From JBJXHN01 sp046233135 (GTDB lineage Bacteria; Pseudomonadota; Alphaproteobacteria; Rhodospirillales; Rhodospirillaceae), in assembly GCA_046233135.1 (NCBI GenBank), contig JBJXHN010000004.1, positions 1 through 64,000 on the forward strand: a DNA stretch of 64,000 bases, given 5' to 3'. A program made the translations under genes and the position numbers. Below, one piece after another: positions 27,479-36,316 of the stretch. How positions within the stretch are numbered: the first letter of the stretch is position 1; each line of letters opens with the position of its first letter. Below the pieces are notes generated by a model. It searched no databases. It saw only the letters and a program-made list of their open reading frames with translations, and was not told where the DNA came from.

Positions 27479-27841
27479 ATGCATAAGGACTGGTCCGAAC
27501 TGGCGCAGACGCTCAGCGGCCTGATGGGCGACACCCGCAAGGGCATCCCCGACACCTGGGGCGGCTTTTCCACCACGGCCCGGAATGCCATCGCGCCGGG
27601 CGCGATGGAGTCGAAGACCAAGGAACTGATCGCCGTGGGAATCAGCATCGCCGTGCGGTGCGACGGCTGCATTGCCTTCCACGTCAAGGCGGCGGTGAAG
27701 CATGGTGCGACGCGCGAAGAATTGCTGGAAACCGTGGGTGTGGGCATTTACATGGGGGGTGGTCCCTCGGCCGTATACGGGGCCATGGCCATGGAGGCCT
27801 TTGACCAGTTTGCCTGCGCGGAGCAGACGGCCGCTGCCTGA
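27479..27841 (+). CDS. Carboxymuconolactone decarboxylase/AhpD-family protein
   Basis: The 120-aa all-helical protein has the redox motif RCDGCIAFHVKAAVKHGAT, i.e. the AhpD-like Cys-x-x-Cys-x3-His, followed by EELLETVGVGIYMGGGP. Members act as peroxidase/thiol redox partners or decarboxylases; the intact CxxC favours a redox role. AAGGAG sits just before the start. The AT-rich promoter patch upstream suggests its own regulation, perhaps by oxidative stress. The next gene starts 25 bp later. Confidence 0.88.
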   Translation: MHKDWSELAQTLSGLMGDTRKGIPDTWGGFSTTARNAIAPGAMESKTKELIAVGISIAVRCDGCIAFHVKAAVKHGATREELLETVGVGIYMGGGPSAVYGAMAMEAFDQFACAEQTAAA

Positions 27842-27866
27842 CCGCGCCGGAGCGGAGCCCGTTGCC

Positions 27867-28487
27867 ATGTTCCCCGCCGTCCCGCCGTTCTTCGTCTTTC
27901 CCCGCGTCTTCCGGCCGCGATTCGGCCGGCCCCGCCTTGGCCGGTATATCGCTGCCCTGTGCTTCGGGCTGGCGGTTTTCGGCGGCGGGACGCCGGGAGA
28001 CGGAAGCGGCATGGATGTGGGAGACGGCGGGGGCGCAACGGCCTGGGTGCCGGGGGTTTCCCAGGCCCGGGCGGCAGAGGGCGCGACCGGCAGCCGTGCC
28101 GACAAGATGGCCAAGCGCAGCCGGGATGAAGCCGCGGAAACCGGCGGTTCGCTGATCCAGCTGGATACCATGTGGGTACCGGTGGCCCGCGGTTCCCGGC
28201 GCAGCTATGTGGGGTTCACCGTGCAGCTGACCCCGTTGAAGGGGATGTTGCCCGAAGCCTGCTATACCACCCCCTGGGTCACCGAAGCGATGATCGAGTA
28301 TTTCAACAAGCGCCCCCTGCGGCTGGGCAGCCAGCGGGAGCTGGATACCCAGAAGCTGCAACAGGGGCTGATGGACGCGGTCAACAAGGTGGCGGGTCCG
28401 GGGGTGTTCAAGATGGTGCGGCTGATCGACGGGCCGCCCGAACCCCTCGATCAGGCCGACAACGACCTCTCCCTGGTCTGCCGCTAA
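27867..28487 (+). CDS. Unknown exported protein
   Basis: The 206-aa protein is not recognised. The start at 27867 is chosen since it lies just after the AhpD-like gene and gives an N-terminal basic plus hydrophobic segment (RYIAALCFGLAVFGGG, residues ~30-45), a signal or anchor. A Gly-rich linker follows, then a ~110-residue domain with DTMWVPVARGSRRSYVGFTV, CYTTPWVTEAMIEYFNKRPL and a C-terminal Cys. The layout of anchor, linker and small domain recalls FliL-like or other membrane-tethered periplasmic proteins, but no family call is justified. The methyltransferase gene starts 15 bp after its stop. Confidence 0.6.
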   Translation: MFPAVPPFFVFPRVFRPRFGRPRLGRYIAALCFGLAVFGGGTPGDGSGMDVGDGGGATAWVPGVSQARAAEGATGSRADKMAKRSRDEAAETGGSLIQLDTMWVPVARGSRRSYVGFTVQLTPLKGMLPEACYTTPWVTEAMIEYFNKRPLRLGSQRELDTQKLQQGLMDAVNKVAGPGVFKMVRLIDGPPEPLDQADNDLSLVCR

Positions 28488-28502
28488 GGCGGGGGCGGGC
28501 GG

Positions 28503-29165
28503 ATGCTGTCCGACGAGGACCGCCGGGTCGCCAGCGTTTACCGGGAGCGTTTGCGCACCTATGGTCCCGGCCCGGCGGCCCTGCACTGGCGGAGCCGGGA
28601 AAGCCAGGAACGGCGCTTCACGGGGCTGGCGGCCATCGGCATCCGGGACGGCGACAGCGTGCTCGACGTGGGCTGCGGTCTGGCGGATTTCTATGGCTGG
28701 CTGAAGGACCGGGGTGTCCTGGTGAGCTACATCGGGATGGACTTTACCGCCGAGATGGTGGCGCTCAGCCGCGAAACCTATCCGGAAGCCCGCTTCATGC
28801 TGTCCAACCTGGTCGAAGGCGATCACGGCCTGCCGCCGCGCGGCATCGACTGGGTGGTCGCCTCGGGCATCTTTTCCATGCACAAGGTGGAGCCGGAACA
28901 GAACCTGCAACGGGTGGTCGGAGCCATGGCCGCCCTGGCACGGCGCGGTGTGGCCTTCAACACCCTGTCCGCCCGCGCACCGCATCGGGATCGCTGGCGG
29001 CTGTGGCATGCGGATCCGGATCGCATCCTGGTCTTCTGCCGGGCGCTGGGATTCCGTTGCCGCATAAGCCATGACGCGGCGCAGGAGGATTTCACAATCC
29101 ACATGCTGTGCCCGTCGCCCGCTCCGTCCTCAAGCCTGTCCGACGGGGAAGGCGCGGCGCGGTAG
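28503..29165 (+). CDS. Class I SAM-dependent methyltransferase
   Basis: The 220-aa protein has the SAM-binding glycine motif SVLDVGCGLADFYGWL (around residues 58-73), an acidic motif II-like region (YIGMDFTAEMV) and VVASGIFSMH. It belongs to the broad Methyltransf_25/12 type. The substrate is not identifiable; neighbours (unknown exported protein, DUF3141 operon) do not fix it. Purine-rich sequence precedes the start. Confidence 0.82.
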   Translation: MLSDEDRRVASVYRERLRTYGPGPAALHWRSRESQERRFTGLAAIGIRDGDSVLDVGCGLADFYGWLKDRGVLVSYIGMDFTAEMVALSRETYPEARFMLSNLVEGDHGLPPRGIDWVVASGIFSMHKVEPEQNLQRVVGAMAALARRGVAFNTLSARAPHRDRWRLWHADPDRILVFCRALGFRCRISHDAAQEDFTIHMLCPSPAPSSSLSDGEGAAR

Positions 29166-29339
29166 AAAAGCGGGCGACGCGCTGTAATTCCGCGCCTGCG
29201 AACGTCATCAAAGTTTCTCCTGTCTGCCACATCTCTGGTGCCATCCGGCCAGTAGTCTGCGCGTCTTTCTTGCGGTGCAGCAAATGCCGGGGGGTGTTTG
29301 ATCCTTGGCGCCGCATGAGCCTTTGCCAGGGGAAGACCG

Positions 29340-31673
29340 ATGACCATTCAGCCCGACGCCAACAGCCTGATCGACGCCCTTTCCGACCAGGGCACCCGCA
29401 TGCAGGCGGCCCTGACGCGCTCCGAGGAGGTGGGCCGCTGGGCGGAAAACCTGTCCTCTCTGGCGTCGACCCATGCCCGGTCGCTGCAGGATGGTCAGCG
29501 CGCCACCGGCGAAAGCCTGGCCCGGCGGGTTCAGGAAACCCTGCCCACCCTGGCGTCGACGGATCTGGGGCAGCAGGCGGCGGATTACATGATGGATGCG
29601 GCGCAGCGCTGGATCCTGTTCCTGGACATCCTGCGCAAGCGCGGCAACACCTTCATCGGCCACGAGGAAGCGGGCTGCCCGCCGGTGCTGGCCTATGACT
29701 ACGACGTGATCATCGACGGCCGCACCCTGGAGCGTCCGGTGAACTACGCCCTGGTGCGCATCAAGCCCGACGGCGACGTTACCCAGCGGGAAGACGGCCG
29801 CCCCTATATCATCATCGACCCGCGCGCCGGCCACGGGTCGGGGATCGGCGGCTTCAAGAGTGAAAGCGAGGTGGGGGCGGCCCTGAACGAGGGGCATCCG
29901 GTCTATTTCGTGATCTTCTTCACCCATCCCGAACCGACCCAGACCCTGGCCGACGTGACCCGGGCCGAAGCCCGGTTCGTCCGCGAAGTGCAGCGCCGGC
30001 ACCCGGACAGCCCGAAGCCGATCATCGTCGGCAACTGCCAGGGCGGCTGGGCGGCCATGCTGCTGGCGGCCACCAACCCCGACATCACCGGCCCGGTGGT
30101 GGCCAACGGCGCGCCGCTGAGCTACTGGTCCGGTGTGGTGGGCCGCAACCCCATGCGCTATCTGGGCGGCATGGTCGGCGGCGTGCTGCCGGTGATGATG
30201 CTGTCCGACCTGGGCGGCGGCCAGTTCGACGGCGCCAATTTGGTGCTCAACTTCGAAACCCTGAACCCCGGCAACACCTGGTGGCGCAAGTACTACGACG
30301 TCTTCGGCAACGTGGATACCGAAGCGCCGCGCTATCTGGAGTTCGAACGCTGGTGGTCGGGCTTCTACTTCATGAACGAAGCGGAAATCCGCTGGATCGT
30401 CGACAACCTGTTCGTCGGCAACAAGCTGGCCCGGGGTCAGGCCAACCTGGACGCCCGCACCCATGTGGATCTGCGCAACATCCGCACGCCGATCATCATT
30501 TTCGCCAGCCACGGCGACAACATCACCCCGCCGCAGCAGGCCCTGAACTGGATCGCCGACTGCTACAAGACCGTCCAGGAAATCAAGGCGCGCGGTCAGC
30601 GCATCCTCTACACCATCCACCCCAACATCGGGCATCTGGGGATCTTCGTGTCCTCGACGGTGGCCAAGAAGCAGCACAAGGAAATCGTCTCCACCCTGAA
30701 GACCATCGAGGCGCTGGCCCCCGGCCTGTACGAGATGGTCATCACCGATGAACAGGGCGAAGGGGCGGACAAGCGCTTCACCGTGGCCTTCGAGGAGCGC
30801 AGCATCGACGACGTCCTGGGCCTGGACGACAACCGCGATGACGAGGATGCCTTCGCCCCCGTCGCCCGCCTGTCCGAGCTGAGCGCCAACCTCTATGACC
30901 TGACCGTGCGGCCGCTGGTGCGGTCGATGGTCACGCCGCCGGTGGCCAAGGCCGCGGTGCAGGGCCATCCGCTGCGCCAGCGCCGCTATTTCATGAGCGA
31001 CCGCAATCCCATGCTGACCGGTCTGGGGCCGCTGGCCGACCAGGTCCGCGACAACCGCCGTCCGGCCAACGACGACAACGCCTTCGTCCGCTGCGAGCGG
31101 CTGTGGGCGGATATCATCGCCGAAGGCTGGAACATGCTGCGCGACAGCCGCGATGCGGCGATGGAGCTGATGTTCTATGGCGTTTACGGCTCGCCGATGG
31201 CCCGCGCCCTGGGCGGCAGCCATGCCCCGCGCATGAGCGACATGCCCCAGGAAGACCTGCGCACCACGCCGGAAGTGCGCATGGCGCTGGAAACCATGAG
31301 CATGGGCGGCTTCGCCGAGGCGGTGATCCGCATGCTGATCCTGCTGGCCAAGTCCCGGGGATCGGTGCGGCGTGACCGCCTGGAAAAGTCCAACACCCTG
31401 CTGAGCGACACCGAACCGTTCCGCAGCCTGGGGATCTATACCCGCAACAAGATCATCCACCTGCAGTCGCTGATGGTGGAGTTCGAACCGGATCAGGCCC
31501 TGGCCACCCTGGCCCACCTGGTGCCCGACGGGGATGACCGCCTGCGCGCCCTGGCCATCTGCGAGGACATCGCCGGGCCGGTGGAGGAAATGAGCAAGGA
31601 TACGGTGGCCATGCTGAACCGGATCCGGGCCGCTCTGGCCATGCCCCAGGCGACGGTCACAGCTGCGGAATAA
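29340..31673 (+). CDS. DUF3141 / PHA-synthase-like alpha/beta hydrolase
   Basis: The 777-aa protein is annotated in related bacteria as DUF3141 or poly(3-hydroxyalkanoate) synthetase-like. An alpha/beta-hydrolase core spans roughly residues 100-450. It has a cysteine nucleophile candidate in GNCQGGWAAM (Cys233), equivalent to the lipase-box Cys of PHA synthases, and a later HGDNITPP. The final histidine is plausibly in NIGHLGIFV. It lies upstream of the MaoC-Pta fusion and acetate kinase, a conserved trio. By inference it links acyl-CoA or polyester metabolism to acyl-phosphate formation; its activity is unproven. Confidence 0.85.
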   Translation: MTIQPDANSLIDALSDQGTRMQAALTRSEEVGRWAENLSSLASTHARSLQDGQRATGESLARRVQETLPTLASTDLGQQAADYMMDAAQRWILFLDILRKRGNTFIGHEEAGCPPVLAYDYDVIIDGRTLERPVNYALVRIKPDGDVTQREDGRPYIIIDPRAGHGSGIGGFKSESEVGAALNEGHPVYFVIFFTHPEPTQTLADVTRAEARFVREVQRRHPDSPKPIIVGNCQGGWAAMLLAATNPDITGPVVANGAPLSYWSGVVGRNPMRYLGGMVGGVLPVMMLSDLGGGQFDGANLVLNFETLNPGNTWWRKYYDVFGNVDTEAPRYLEFERWWSGFYFMNEAEIRWIVDNLFVGNKLARGQANLDARTHVDLRNIRTPIIIFASHGDNITPPQQALNWIADCYKTVQEIKARGQRILYTIHPNIGHLGIFVSSTVAKKQHKEIVSTLKTIEALAPGLYEMVITDEQGEGADKRFTVAFEERSIDDVLGLDDNRDDEDAFAPVARLSELSANLYDLTVRPLVRSMVTPPVAKAAVQGHPLRQRRYFMSDRNPMLTGLGPLADQVRDNRRPANDDNAFVRCERLWADIIAEGWNMLRDSRDAAMELMFYGVYGSPMARALGGSHAPRMSDMPQEDLRTTPEVRMALETMSMGGFAEAVIRMLILLAKSRGSVRRDRLEKSNTLLSDTEPFRSLGIYTRNKIIHLQSLMVEFEPDQALATLAHLVPDGDDRLRALAICEDIAGPVEEMSKDTVAMLNRIRAALAMPQATVTAAE

Positions 31674-31829
31674 GCCCTTCCTCTTCCCATCTCGCGGCTG
31701 CAACATACACCCCTTTTAGGACGGATCCGCAGGACGGGTCCGGAGGAGGGAAACGGCAGCCGGGAGATGGGACGGCTGATCCGCAAGTGTTCCCTATGTG
31801 TCGTTCCTTACAGTAGAGAGTGTCGGACC

Positions 31830-33266
31830 ATGGCTGAATGCCGCACATACGACGAGATCCAGGTGGGTGACAGCGCCACCATCGAGCGCACCCTGACCGC
31901 CAACGACCTGATCGTCTTCGCCCACGCGTCGGGCAACTTCAACCCCATGCACCTGCCGCAGCGCGATTTGCGCGCCCATAAGGAAAACGATCCGGTGGCG
32001 CCGTCCATGTGGGTCGGCTCGCTGATCTCGGCGGTGCTCGGCGCCCGGTTGCCCGGTGCCGGCACTCTCTACCGCAACCAGAGCCTCCAGTTTCATGGCA
32101 TCCGCGCCCATGTGGGCGACGTTCTGACCGTCACCGTGACCGTGGTCGAGAAGCGGGCCAACAATGTGGTCATCCTCGACTGCCGGGTGGTGAACCAGCG
32201 CGGCGAGGAGGTGGTGGACGGTCAGGCCGAGGTGGAAGCGCCGACCAGCCATTCCGACCTGCCCGCCGGCCGCATCCCCGAACTGCTGCTGAACACCCAT
32301 CATCACTTCGACCGCCTGCTGGAAGCCTGTGACGGTCTGGAGCCGCTGCCCACGGCGGTGGTGGTGCCCGAAGACGACGTGTCCCTGGCCGGGGCCATGC
32401 TGGCCGCCCGCGAAGGGCTGATCCGCCCGATCCTGATCGGCAACCCGGAGCGCATCGCCGCCGTGGCGCAAAAGGCGGGCGAGGACCTGGCCGGCGTGGA
32501 GATCATCGCCGAGACCTCCCACGGCGCGGCGGCGGCCCGGGCGGTGGATCTGGTGCATGAAGGCAAGGCCCGTGCGGTGATGAAGGGCCACATCCATTCC
32601 GACGAACTGCTGATGCATGTGACCAAGGCCCAGGGCGGCTTGCGCACCGGCCGGCGGATCAGCCATGTGTTCGTCATGGACGTGCCGGGGCTGGACCACC
32701 TGCTGCTGGTCACCGATGCGGCGATCAACGTGTCCCCCGGCCTGGACGCCAAGGTGGATATCACCCAAAACGCCATCGACCTGGGCCGGGCCCTGGGGCT
32801 GGACGTGCCGCGCGTCGGCGTGCTTTCGGCGGTGGAAACGGTGAACCCGAAGATCCCCTCCACCCTGGATGCGGCGGCCCTGTCCAAGATGGCCGACCGG
32901 GGCCAGATCACCGGCGGCATCGTCGATGGTCCCCTGGCCATGGACAACGCCATGGACATGGAAGCGGCGCGCACCAAGGGCATCACCTCGCTGGTGGCCG
33001 GACAGGCCCAGGTGCTGGTCGCCCCGAACCTGGAAGCCGGCAATATCCTGGCCAAGGAGCTGACCTTCGTCGCCCATGCCGAAGCCGCCGGTCTGGTGGT
33101 CGGTGCCCAGGCGCCGGTGGTGCTGACCAGCCGCGCGGACAACGAAAAGGCCCGCCTGGTCTCCTGCGCCCTGGCCCTGCTGTTCGAACACTGGCGCACC
33201 CAGGGCACGGCCCGCGTGATGACCACGGCGGCCGTCGGCGGCACCCGGGCGGAGGCGGCGCAATGA
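31830..33266 (+). CDS. Bifunctional MaoC-like hydratase / phosphate acetyltransferase
   Basis: The 478-aa protein has an N-terminal hot-dog MaoC domain (residues ~1-145) and a C-terminal phosphate acetyl/butyryl-transferase domain (~165-478; e.g. MKGHIHSDELLMHVTK, VFVMDVPG and GPLAMDNAMD). Pta interconverts acyl-CoA and acyl phosphate. The start at 31830 (MAECRTYDE) fits the domain edge; upstream ATGs do not. The hydratase motif, usually SGDxNPxH with catalytic Asp and His, reads SGNFNPMH here, so the Asp is Asn and hydratase activity is doubtful. It overlaps ackA by 4 bp, implying coupled synthesis with acetate kinase. Confidence 0.92.
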   Translation: MAECRTYDEIQVGDSATIERTLTANDLIVFAHASGNFNPMHLPQRDLRAHKENDPVAPSMWVGSLISAVLGARLPGAGTLYRNQSLQFHGIRAHVGDVLTVTVTVVEKRANNVVILDCRVVNQRGEEVVDGQAEVEAPTSHSDLPAGRIPELLLNTHHHFDRLLEACDGLEPLPTAVVVPEDDVSLAGAMLAAREGLIRPILIGNPERIAAVAQKAGEDLAGVEIIAETSHGAAAARAVDLVHEGKARAVMKGHIHSDELLMHVTKAQGGLRTGRRISHVFVMDVPGLDHLLLVTDAAINVSPGLDAKVDITQNAIDLGRALGLDVPRVGVLSAVETVNPKIPSTLDAAALSKMADRGQITGGIVDGPLAMDNAMDMEAARTKGITSLVAGQAQVLVAPNLEAGNILAKELTFVAHAEAAGLVVGAQAPVVLTSRADNEKARLVSCALALLFEHWRTQGTARVMTTAAVGGTRAEAAQ

Positions 33267-34486
33267 TCAAGACCCACCATCTCCTGACGCTGAACGCCGG
33301 CTCGTCCAGCCTGAAGTTCGCCCTGTTCGCCCTGGCCGGCGACACGCCGCGTCTGGTGGCCGGCGGACAGGCGGACGGCCTGGGCGCCCGGGCGCATTTC
33401 AAGGTCAAGACCGCCGAGGGCCAGACCGTCGTGGACCGCAGCTGGCAAAAGGCGAACGAGGGGCCGGCCAATGCCCGGGACGCCATGGCCCTGGTGCTGG
33501 AATGGCTGCGCGGTTCTCACGGCGATGCCTCGCTGGACGCGGTCGGTCACCGCATCGTGCACGGCGGCCCGATCTACGGCGCGCCGGTGGTGCTGGACGA
33601 CGGGACCCTGAAGACTCTGGAGGGCTTCAACCCCCTGGCCCCGCTGCACCAGCCCCATAACCTGGCGGGTGTGGAGGCGGCGCGGGAGGCCTTTCCCGAG
33701 GCCTTGCAGGTGGGCTGTTTCGACACCGCCTTTCACCGCGCCCACAGCTGGGTCAACGACACCTTCGCCCTGCCGCGGCGGTTCTATGACGAAGGGGTGC
33801 GGCGCTACGGCTTCCACGGCCTGAGCTACGAATACGTCTCCCAGGCCTTGCGCGATGTGGCGCCCCACCATGCCAAGGGCCGGGTGGTGATTGCCCACCT
33901 GGGCAACGGGGCGAGCATGTGCGCGCTGATGGATGGCCAGTCCGTGGGCTCGACCATGGGCTTTTCGGCCCTGGACGGCCTGCCCATGGGCACCCGCTGC
34001 GGCCAGATCGATCCGGGCGTGCTGCTGTACCTGATGGACCACCACGGCATGGACGCCAAGGCGCTGACGGCGCTGCTGTACAAGGAGTCCGGCCTGAAGG
34101 GGCTGTCGGGCCTGAGCCAGGACATGCGCGAGCTGGAAGCCAGCCACACCCCGGAAGCGGCCGAGGCGGTGGACTATTTCGTGCAGCGTATCCGCCGCGA
34201 GATCGGCGGCATGGCGGCCCTGCTGGGCGGTCTGGACGCGCTCGTGTTCTGCGGCGGTATCGGGGAAAATGCCGACCGGGTGCGCGAACGGGTCTGCGCC
34301 GGCTTCGACTGGATGGGGATCGAACTGGACGACCATCGCAACCGCACGGGCCAGACGGTGATCAGCTCCGAACGGTCCCGCTGCCGGGTGCTGGTCATCC
34401 GCACCAACGAAGAAGCGGTGATTGCCCGCCATACGCTGGCATTGCTGCAAGACACGTCCGGCAAGAAGCGGGCGGCGGCCGAATAG
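33263..34486 (+). CDS. ackA: Acetate kinase
   Basis: The 407-aa ASKHA-fold kinase has N-terminal LTLNAGSSSLKFALF, HRIVHGG, catalytic-region VGCFDTAFH, HLGNGASMCAL and FCGGIGENAD. Together with Pta it makes ATP from acyl-CoA through acyl phosphate, or runs backward to activate acetate. Its ATG overlaps the stop of the MaoC-Pta gene. Length and motifs are standard. Confidence 0.96.
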   Translation: MIKTHHLLTLNAGSSSLKFALFALAGDTPRLVAGGQADGLGARAHFKVKTAEGQTVVDRSWQKANEGPANARDAMALVLEWLRGSHGDASLDAVGHRIVHGGPIYGAPVVLDDGTLKTLEGFNPLAPLHQPHNLAGVEAAREAFPEALQVGCFDTAFHRAHSWVNDTFALPRRFYDEGVRRYGFHGLSYEYVSQALRDVAPHHAKGRVVIAHLGNGASMCALMDGQSVGSTMGFSALDGLPMGTRCGQIDPGVLLYLMDHHGMDAKALTALLYKESGLKGLSGLSQDMRELEASHTPEAAEAVDYFVQRIRREIGGMAALLGGLDALVFCGGIGENADRVRERVCAGFDWMGIELDDHRNRTGQTVISSERSRCRVLVIRTNEEAVIARHTLALLQDTSGKKRAAAE

Positions 34487-34550
34487 CAAAAATCGCGGCC
34501 GATCGGGGGGACGTCCGGCTTCTCGCCGCATCATCGCGAGGAGAACGGCC

Positions 34551-35756
34551 ATGGGCTTCAGACGGGTGATTTTCTGGACCCACCTGTCGGTGGGGGTGGC
34601 AGCGGGGATCGTGATCCTGCTGATGTCCCTGACGGGCGTCCTGCTGACCTATCAGCGCCAGATCGAGGCCTGGGCAACCCCGAGGGTCATGGCCGACGGC
34701 CGTGCCCCCCTCGGGGCCGATGCCCTGGTTCCCCATGCCCTGGCCGCGGCGGGGGCCGGCTCGGGGGCCGGCCTTGCCTTGCGGTTCGAGAAGGATCCGA
34801 CGATGCCGGTCAGCGTGCTGCAAGGCCGCCGGCCGCTGGCGCTGCTCGACCCCGCCACCGGTGCGGTCCTGACCCCCGGGGCGGGGGCCGAGGCGGTGCG
34901 GACGTTTTTGCGCGGCATGGTGGCGCTGCACCGCTGGCTGGCCCTGGAGGGGGACAGCCGCCCGGTGGGGCGGGCATTGACCGGGGCGGCGAACCTGGGA
35001 TTCCTGTTCCTGGTGGTTTCCGGCCTGTACCTGTGGTGGCCGCGCAGCTGGACCGGACGGGTGCTGCGCACCAAGCTGATGCTGCGCCGCATGCCGAGCG
35101 CGCGGGCGCGGGATTTCCACTGGCACAACGTCTTCGGCATCTGGGCGCTGGTGCCCCTGTTCGTCGTCGTGCTGTCCGGGGTGGTGCTGTCCTATGACTG
35201 GGCCACGGCCCTGGTCTATCAGAGTGTCGGGGAAAGCCCGCCGCAAGGCGGAGGCCATGGCGCGGGCGGGGGTCACGGGAACGGTCAGGGCGGGGGCGGC
35301 CGAGGGGGCGGCTCCGGCGCCGGTCAGGCCCTCCATGCCGGCGCTGGGGGGAATGCGACGCTCCCTCCCTTGCAGCCGGTTCTGGCGCGGGCGCAGGCCC
35401 TGGACCCGGACTGGCGGCGGATCACCCTGCCGCTGGCCGGCGCCGGGCAGTCGGACGCCCTGGAGGTGACGGTGGACAGCGGCAACGGGGCGCAGATCGG
35501 GGCGCAGCAAACGGCCCGCTTCTCCCGCGCTGACGGTCGTTTCCTCTCCGCGGCGCCGGCGACGGAGGGCATGACGGCCGGACGGCGGGCGTGGATCTTC
35601 CTGCGCTTCGTCCACACCGGAGAGGTTTTCGGCGTCATCGGCCAGACTGTCGCCGGGCTGGTCTCGGCAGTGGGGGTCCTGCTGGTGTACACCGGGCTGG
35701 CCCTGGCCTGGCGGCGGCTGATTGTGCCGCTGTTCCGCAAGACGGCGGAAGGCTGA
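34551..35756 (+). CDS. PepSY-associated transmembrane protein
   Basis: The 401-aa inner-membrane protein begins MGFRRVIFWTHLSVG with GAGGAGA ahead of the start at 34551. Four likely membrane helices lie near residues 10-32, 142-162, 190-213 and 365-390. Helix 1 carries the family W-x-H-x2-V/L-G pattern and the third is preceded by RDFHWHNVFG. A periplasmic loop between helices 3 and 4 contains a His/Gly-rich stretch (GGGHGAGGGHGNGQGGGG), possibly metal-binding. Members occur in iron/siderophore reduction or peptidase regulation. It follows ackA by 64 bp but is functionally unrelated. Confidence 0.85.
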   Translation: MGFRRVIFWTHLSVGVAAGIVILLMSLTGVLLTYQRQIEAWATPRVMADGRAPLGADALVPHALAAAGAGSGAGLALRFEKDPTMPVSVLQGRRPLALLDPATGAVLTPGAGAEAVRTFLRGMVALHRWLALEGDSRPVGRALTGAANLGFLFLVVSGLYLWWPRSWTGRVLRTKLMLRRMPSARARDFHWHNVFGIWALVPLFVVVLSGVVLSYDWATALVYQSVGESPPQGGGHGAGGGHGNGQGGGGRGGGSGAGQALHAGAGGNATLPPLQPVLARAQALDPDWRRITLPLAGAGQSDALEVTVDSGNGAQIGAQQTARFSRADGRFLSAAPATEGMTAGRRAWIFLRFVHTGEVFGVIGQTVAGLVSAVGVLLVYTGLALAWRRLIVPLFRKTAEG

Positions 35757-35850
35757 GGGAGGGGGAGACCGGCTGTTGCCCGGGACGCGTCGGTCTGCTT
35801 GATGCTTCAACGTGATCAAGGGGATTGCGTCCTGCGGACGCAGGAAAGTG

Positions 35851-35874
35851 CCGAAGGGGCCTTGGCCCCTTCGG
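35851..35874. terminator. Bidirectional hairpin between convergent genes
   Basis: A perfect inverted repeat of CCGAAGGGGCC (35851-35861) with its complement (35864-35874) lies between the PepSY gene and the nuclease gene. A second smaller hairpin (TGCGTCC/GGACGCA, 35826-35842) precedes it. T-runs are short, so efficiency is uncertain. Confidence 0.6.
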
Positions 35875-35887
35875 GCATCCCCTTTGG

Positions 35888-36316
35888 TTAGTCACATCGG
35901 GACCGTGCGGGCCAGGGGCGGGCGTGGCCGGCGGCGATCAGGTTCGCGCCGACGTCTTCGCCCGTGGGCAGGGCCACATGGGCGTCCACCCGGCCGCCGA
36001 AGGCATCCTGGGTGATCTCCGTCAGCACCACGGTTGGTGTCGCCGACAGCAGGTCGGTCAGATAGCGGCGCGCGGCCTCTGCGGCGGCTTTTTCACGGGC
36101 ACAGGGCGCGCGGCGCTCCGGTGCATCCACTCCCCGCAGACGCACGCGCGTGGTGACATCCTGGCCCAGCCAGATCCGCACCCGCATTTCCACCGTGTCG
36201 CCATCGATGACGCGCAGCACCTCGGCGCGGTAGGCCCCGTACAACGGACCCTCCTTCGCCCACACGTCCCCGCCCGCCGTCAGCAGAACGGCGAGGAGAC
36301 ACAGAAGTCCTGTCAT
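35888..36316 (-). CDS. Exported thermonuclease-family (SNase-like) protein
   Basis: The 142-aa protein has a signal peptide (MTGLLCLLAVLLTAGGDVWA) and a staphylococcal-nuclease-like OB-fold. The motifs VIDGDTVEMRVRIWL and VRLRGVDAPERRAP carry the Asp and Arg/Glu residues expected for a calcium-dependent nuclease. It would cut nucleic acids in the periplasm or outside the cell. The C-terminus is shorter than staphylococcal nuclease but matches the small bacterial SNase family. It sits beside the CRISPR array only by position; no functional tie is evident. Confidence 0.85.
   Translation of the reverse strand: MTGLLCLLAVLLTAGGDVWAKEGPLYGAYRAEVLRVIDGDTVEMRVRIWLGQDVTTRVRLRGVDAPERRAPCAREKAAAEAARRYLTDLLSATPTVVLTEITQDAFGGRVDAHVALPTGEDVGANLIAAGHARPWPARSRCD

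Noticed and set aside
29208..31706. 832-codon - strand open frame
   Set aside because: It is antisense to the DUF3141 gene, with His/Gln-rich composition typical of reversed GC-rich coding sequence.
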